From positions 85,652-149,651 of the forward strand of contig JADLHG010000038.1 in NCBI GenBank assembly GCA_020848905.1: a DNA stretch of 64,000 nucleotides. The letters are read 5' to 3'. A model generated the notes under the pieces. It worked only from the letters and a program-made list of their open reading frames with translations. It had not been told where the DNA came from and made no database searches. The DNA is from Deltaproteobacteria bacterium (GTDB lineage: Bacteria; Myxococcota_A; Polyangia; GCA-2747355; JADLHG01). The translations under genes were made by a program, and so were the position numbers. Below, piece after piece: positions 61,541 through 64,000 of this stretch (position 1 is the first letter of the stretch; the number at the start of each line of letters is the position of its first letter).

Positions 61541-62318
61541 GGCGCGACCCGACCGTGGTTGCGGCTGGCGCCGGCGCCGCCGCGACCCGACCGTGGTTGC
61601 GACGCTCCGACCCCGCGACCCGACCGTGGTTGCTACCCGGGGCCCCCCCGGGGAACCCCCCCCGCGACCCGACCGTGGTTGCTACCCGGGGCCCCCCCGG
61701 GGAACCCGACCGCGGGGAACCCGGCGCCGGCGCCGCCGCGACCCGACCGTGGTTGCGACGCTCCGACCCCGCGACCCGACCGTGGTTGCTACCCGGACCC
61801 CGCGACCCGACCGTGGTTGCTACCCGGGGCCCCCCCGGGGAACCCGACCGCGGGGAACCCGGCGCCGGCGCCCCGCGACCCGACCGTGGTTGCGACGCTC
61901 CGACCCCGCGACCCGACCGTGGTTGCTACCCGGGGCCCCCCCGGGGAACCCGACCGCGGGGAACCCGGCGCCGGTCCTGGTTGCCGACCTTCCGACCCAA
62001 CCCTTCACGGCGCCCGGATAGGGGCGGCCGTTGGGGGCGCACGATGAGTTCGCTCCCCAATCGCGTCCCGCAGCCGACCAGCTCCGGCACGCCTAGGCGT
62101 GACCGGCGCGCGCTCCTCGTGCCCCGAGTCCGGCCTGCCTTCTCCTGATCCGCGTCGCCTGGTCCGCGTCAGAGCTCGTGACCTCTAGCCATCGACGCGT
62201 TTTAGGAGGCCCCGCGTGAGGCGTCCAGCAAAGATCGTTCCGGATCTGCCGCGGCACAGCACTTGCTCGTGCGGCCGACACACGAACTTGTCACCACCAG
62301 TGGAAGGGAGGCATCCCT
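61478..62318. other. Long non-coding region: truncated gene end, GC-rich repeat array and leader of the next gene
   Basis: This 840-base stretch has no recognisable complete gene. From 61545 to about 61978 it is the repeat array described separately. The remaining part to 62318 shows no conserved ORF; the GGGAGG ribosome site of the next gene lies near 62306-62311. Confidence 0.6.
61545..61978. repeat. GC-rich tandem array built on a GACCCGACCGTGGTTGC core
   Basis: Nine identical copies of CGACCCGACCGTGGTTGC at 61545, 61583, 61616, 61665, 61739, 61772, 61803, 61876 and 61909. Distances alternate between about 31-38 and 49-74 bases. After the core comes either GACGCTCCGACCCCG (33-base unit) or a hairpin-forming TACCCGGGGCCCCCCCGGGG block followed by CGACCGCGGGGAAC and GGCGCCGGCGCC (73-74-base unit). 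It lies directly on the broken 5' side of the beta-helix gene. Confidence 0.85.
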
Positions 62319-63779
62319 ATGTCCAGACGGCATCTTCAGCTGTGCGAGCCACGTCGGCTCTGCATCGTCCTCGGCCTCGCCTTGTCCGTCGGGGCCTGTG
62401 GCACCGGTGACGAGGAGGGGATGGGCAGGGAGCGGCGAGGGCAGAGCGTCTTTCCGATGGTCCACCTCGCCGCGGTCGGAAACATCTCCTACTCGAAGAC
62501 TCGCCTCGACGGCCAATACCTCTACGGCGTCGGAGTGACATCGACGGGTTCCACGCTCTTTCGGGTGGACCTGGCAGCGGTTCCGACCCACGGCCCGCAG
62601 TCGGGGGGACAGGCCGAGGCGCTGTTCGCCACGGACAGCCAGAGTGAGGTCATCGGGCTCGAGGTGGAGCCGCAAGCCAACGGATCGATCTACTTCGGCG
62701 TGGAGCAACTCCCCGCCCCGGCGACGGGCGTGAAGAAGGCGTTGCAGGCCGTAAAGAAGCTCCTGCCGGGTTGGCTCACCGGCGGCGACGAGTCGATCTA
62801 TATGACCACCCTCTACCGCCTGAGGAAGAGCGACCAGGTCCCCTCGGTGGTGGTGAAGAACATCCCGACGCAGAACACCAACCGCGGCAGCGAGCTGTGG
62901 ATCGGAATCGACGATCAGCGCCTCTACTGGGCGACCAGCATGTGGCGCTTCGATCCCGACAAGGACTTCGGCGGCGTGATCCGCGCGATGGCCAAGCCGG
63001 GCCTCACCGTGACCGCCGTGGAAAATACGTCCACCGAGATCCTGGCGTGCGGGCTCAAGGAACTCAATGGGCGCTGGATGCCTGCGGTGCACGTCGGTGC
63101 CACTCACGTCTACTGGATGACGCAGGACACGGATTTCAAGAAGGGTGGCACGGTGAGCGCGTTCTGGCGCGCGCCCAAGCAGGGCTTCGTCGGTCACCCG
63201 AGGAGCATCGAGGATCTGGCAGCGGTGAAGGCCACGCGGACGAAGATCGCTGAGTGGTCCTATGAGTGCAAAGACTGTGCTGAGGCGCTGTGGGGTTTCA
63301 CCGCCGATGACGAGCGGCTCTATGCGGTCGTCAAGGATTACAGCATGAGCACCAATGCGGGCCCCACCTTCAAGATCGTCCATCAACTAAAGGACGGCGC
63401 GACCGGTCTCGTCCCGGCGTCGGCAGCGATCGCGTTCTCGACCATCGGCTACGAACAGAACCTATACACCGCGACCGACGCTTCCGGCATCGCCTTGCTG
63501 CACATCGATGCGTCTTCTCTCAAGGCGTCCATCGCGACCCCCGGCTGCGGCAAGAAGCAGTTCCAAGAGCAGACGTTCACAATCTCCCAGGTTCCGCTGG
63601 GCGCCATCGGTACCGGGAACGTCCAGCTCGAAACCCTCCACAGCGCGACGAACAGCTCGTTCTACTGGTTCACCGGGGGGTGCATCATGGCCACCCCGAA
63701 CGCGGTGATGGCCAAGACCGCCGATGCGGTCTACGCGGTCACCCCTGAGAACGCGATCTATCGGCTGCCTGTCGACTGA
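62319..63779 (+). CDS. Lipoprotein with propeller-like repeats, function unknown
   Basis: A 486-residue lipoprotein (lipobox SVGAC, Cys27). The body shows propeller-like spacing, e.g. LDGQYLYGVGVTSTGSTLFRVD, GIDDQRLYWATSMWRFDPD, HVYWMTQDTDFKKGG, ADDERLYAVVKDYSM and ENAIYRLPVD, so each blade ends in a hydrophobic Y/W-rich strand. GGGAGG precedes ATG 62319. It stands alone between copies of the GACCGTGGTTGC repeat (array upstream, two copies downstream). Codon usage seems less extremely GC-biased than its neighbours (impression, not computed), hinting at separate origin. Confidence 0.65.
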   Translation: MSRRHLQLCEPRRLCIVLGLALSVGACGTGDEEGMGRERRGQSVFPMVHLAAVGNISYSKTRLDGQYLYGVGVTSTGSTLFRVDLAAVPTHGPQSGGQAEALFATDSQSEVIGLEVEPQANGSIYFGVEQLPAPATGVKKALQAVKKLLPGWLTGGDESIYMTTLYRLRKSDQVPSVVVKNIPTQNTNRGSELWIGIDDQRLYWATSMWRFDPDKDFGGVIRAMAKPGLTVTAVENTSTEILACGLKELNGRWMPAVHVGATHVYWMTQDTDFKKGGTVSAFWRAPKQGFVGHPRSIEDLAAVKATRTKIAEWSYECKDCAEALWGFTADDERLYAVVKDYSMSTNAGPTFKIVHQLKDGATGLVPASAAIAFSTIGYEQNLYTATDASGIALLHIDASSLKASIATPGCGKKQFQEQTFTISQVPLGAIGTGNVQLETLHSATNSSFYWFTGGCIMATPNAVMAKTADAVYAVTPENAIYRLPVD

Positions 63780-64000
63780 TCCGGCGGGGCGTTACGCCTC
63801 CTTGCTGGGAACTCGGGGAGTCCACGGGAACCCCCGGGAACCCCCGGGAACCCGACCGTGGTTGCTTCTCCACGAACCCCCGCGGGAACCCGACCGTGGT
63901 TGCTCATTGCTCTGGTTGCTCGTAGCCGGGTTTCCTGGTCCGGTATGCGGACGGGCCGGTCCGGCACACCGGACGACTCCGGCGCCCCAGAGATCTATCA
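63780..64000. other. Terminal intergenic region to window end
   Basis: Holds the two core repeats and GGGAACCC-type direct repeats at about 63800-63900. No ORF is credible here. It may continue into another repeat array beyond the window. Confidence 0.4.
63849..63903. repeat. Two copies of the array core downstream of the last gene
   Basis: AACCCGACCGTGGTTGC occurs at 63849-63865 and 63887-63903, the same core as in 61545-61926. Preceded by three short GGGAACCCCC-type units. Together with the array it brackets the lipoprotein gene 62319-63779. Confidence 0.85.

Noticed and set aside
61545..61926. Possible CRISPR array
   Set aside because: Segments between the repeats are not unique spacers but further repeat units, and no cas genes are present.
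61555..62148. Pro-rich frames in the repeat array
   Set aside because: Their composition is dictated by the tandem repeat and all frames are open; no homology or start signal.
62216..62410. Short frame with an AGGAGG site near GTG 62216
   Set aside because: It runs into the start of the lipoprotein gene in another frame and the peptide has no recognisable feature.

Overview
This is a very GC-rich stretch of bacterial chromosome. Its gene content fits a predatory or soil-type Myxococcota (delta-proteobacterial) genome. The signs are two eukaryote-like Ser/Thr kinases with PEGA tails, many lipoproteins with Asp/Ala/Gly-rich linkers behind the lipobox, CGACG-type cysteine repeats, PilZ and MinD-like proteins, hybrid histidine kinases, and very little intergenic space. 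No rRNA, tRNA, CRISPR array, phage gene or transposase was recognised. Taxonomy is an inference from style; no marker gene was compared.

Layout. 1-5.7 kb (minus): argS, a SIMPL-domain secreted protein and an archaeal/eukaryotic-type pheS-pheT pair, with pheT cut by the window edge. 5.8-15 kb: a secreted TAP-like hydrolase, a receiver-histidine kinase, a redoxin, a YtkA-like lipoprotein coupled to a beta-barrel-like protein, PEGA kinase 1 and an MFS transporter. 15-20 kb: a 17-repeat cysteine-rich lipoprotein split by an in-frame TAG, and a membrane-anchored YD-like protein. 20-27.7 kb: a class A beta-lactamase-like hydrolase, a propeller/LPP20/TlpA lipoprotein operon, a PLP decarboxylase overlapping a FlgO/LpoB-like gene, and a MATE pump. 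27.7-38.5 kb: PEGA kinase 2, a U32 Fe-S-type protein plus chorismate mutase-DAHP synthase diverging from a MerR-TPR fusion, a globin-coupled hybrid histidine kinase, thioredoxin and OsmC. 38.5-46.5 kb: DUF1015, an NCS2-type permease, an acyltransferase homologue without its catalytic Ser and His, and a lipoprotein GH1 glycosidase behind a beta-sandwich partner. 46.6-55 kb: PilZ, a calcium-motif repeat lipoprotein, a lipoprotein fused to a type IV pilin domain, a MinD-PilZ-like ATPase, small membrane proteins and unknowns. 55-64 kb: an IPT/TIG protein, archaeal-type proS, a lamin-tail lipoprotein, a GH31 alpha-glucosidase, a truncated beta-helix gene, a GC-rich repeat array and a final lipoprotein flanked by copies of the same repeat.

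How the genes work together. Much of the window serves the cell envelope: at least ten predicted lipoproteins, two glycoside hydrolases, exporters and several signal sensors. The strongest candidates for new biology are the lipoprotein-pilin fusion (48726-50189), the doubly inactivated acyltransferase (41701-42735), the U32/shikimate/MerR-TPR module (30268-34480), the amber-split cysteine-repeat gene (15152-17848), and the repeat family bracketing the last gene (61545-63903).
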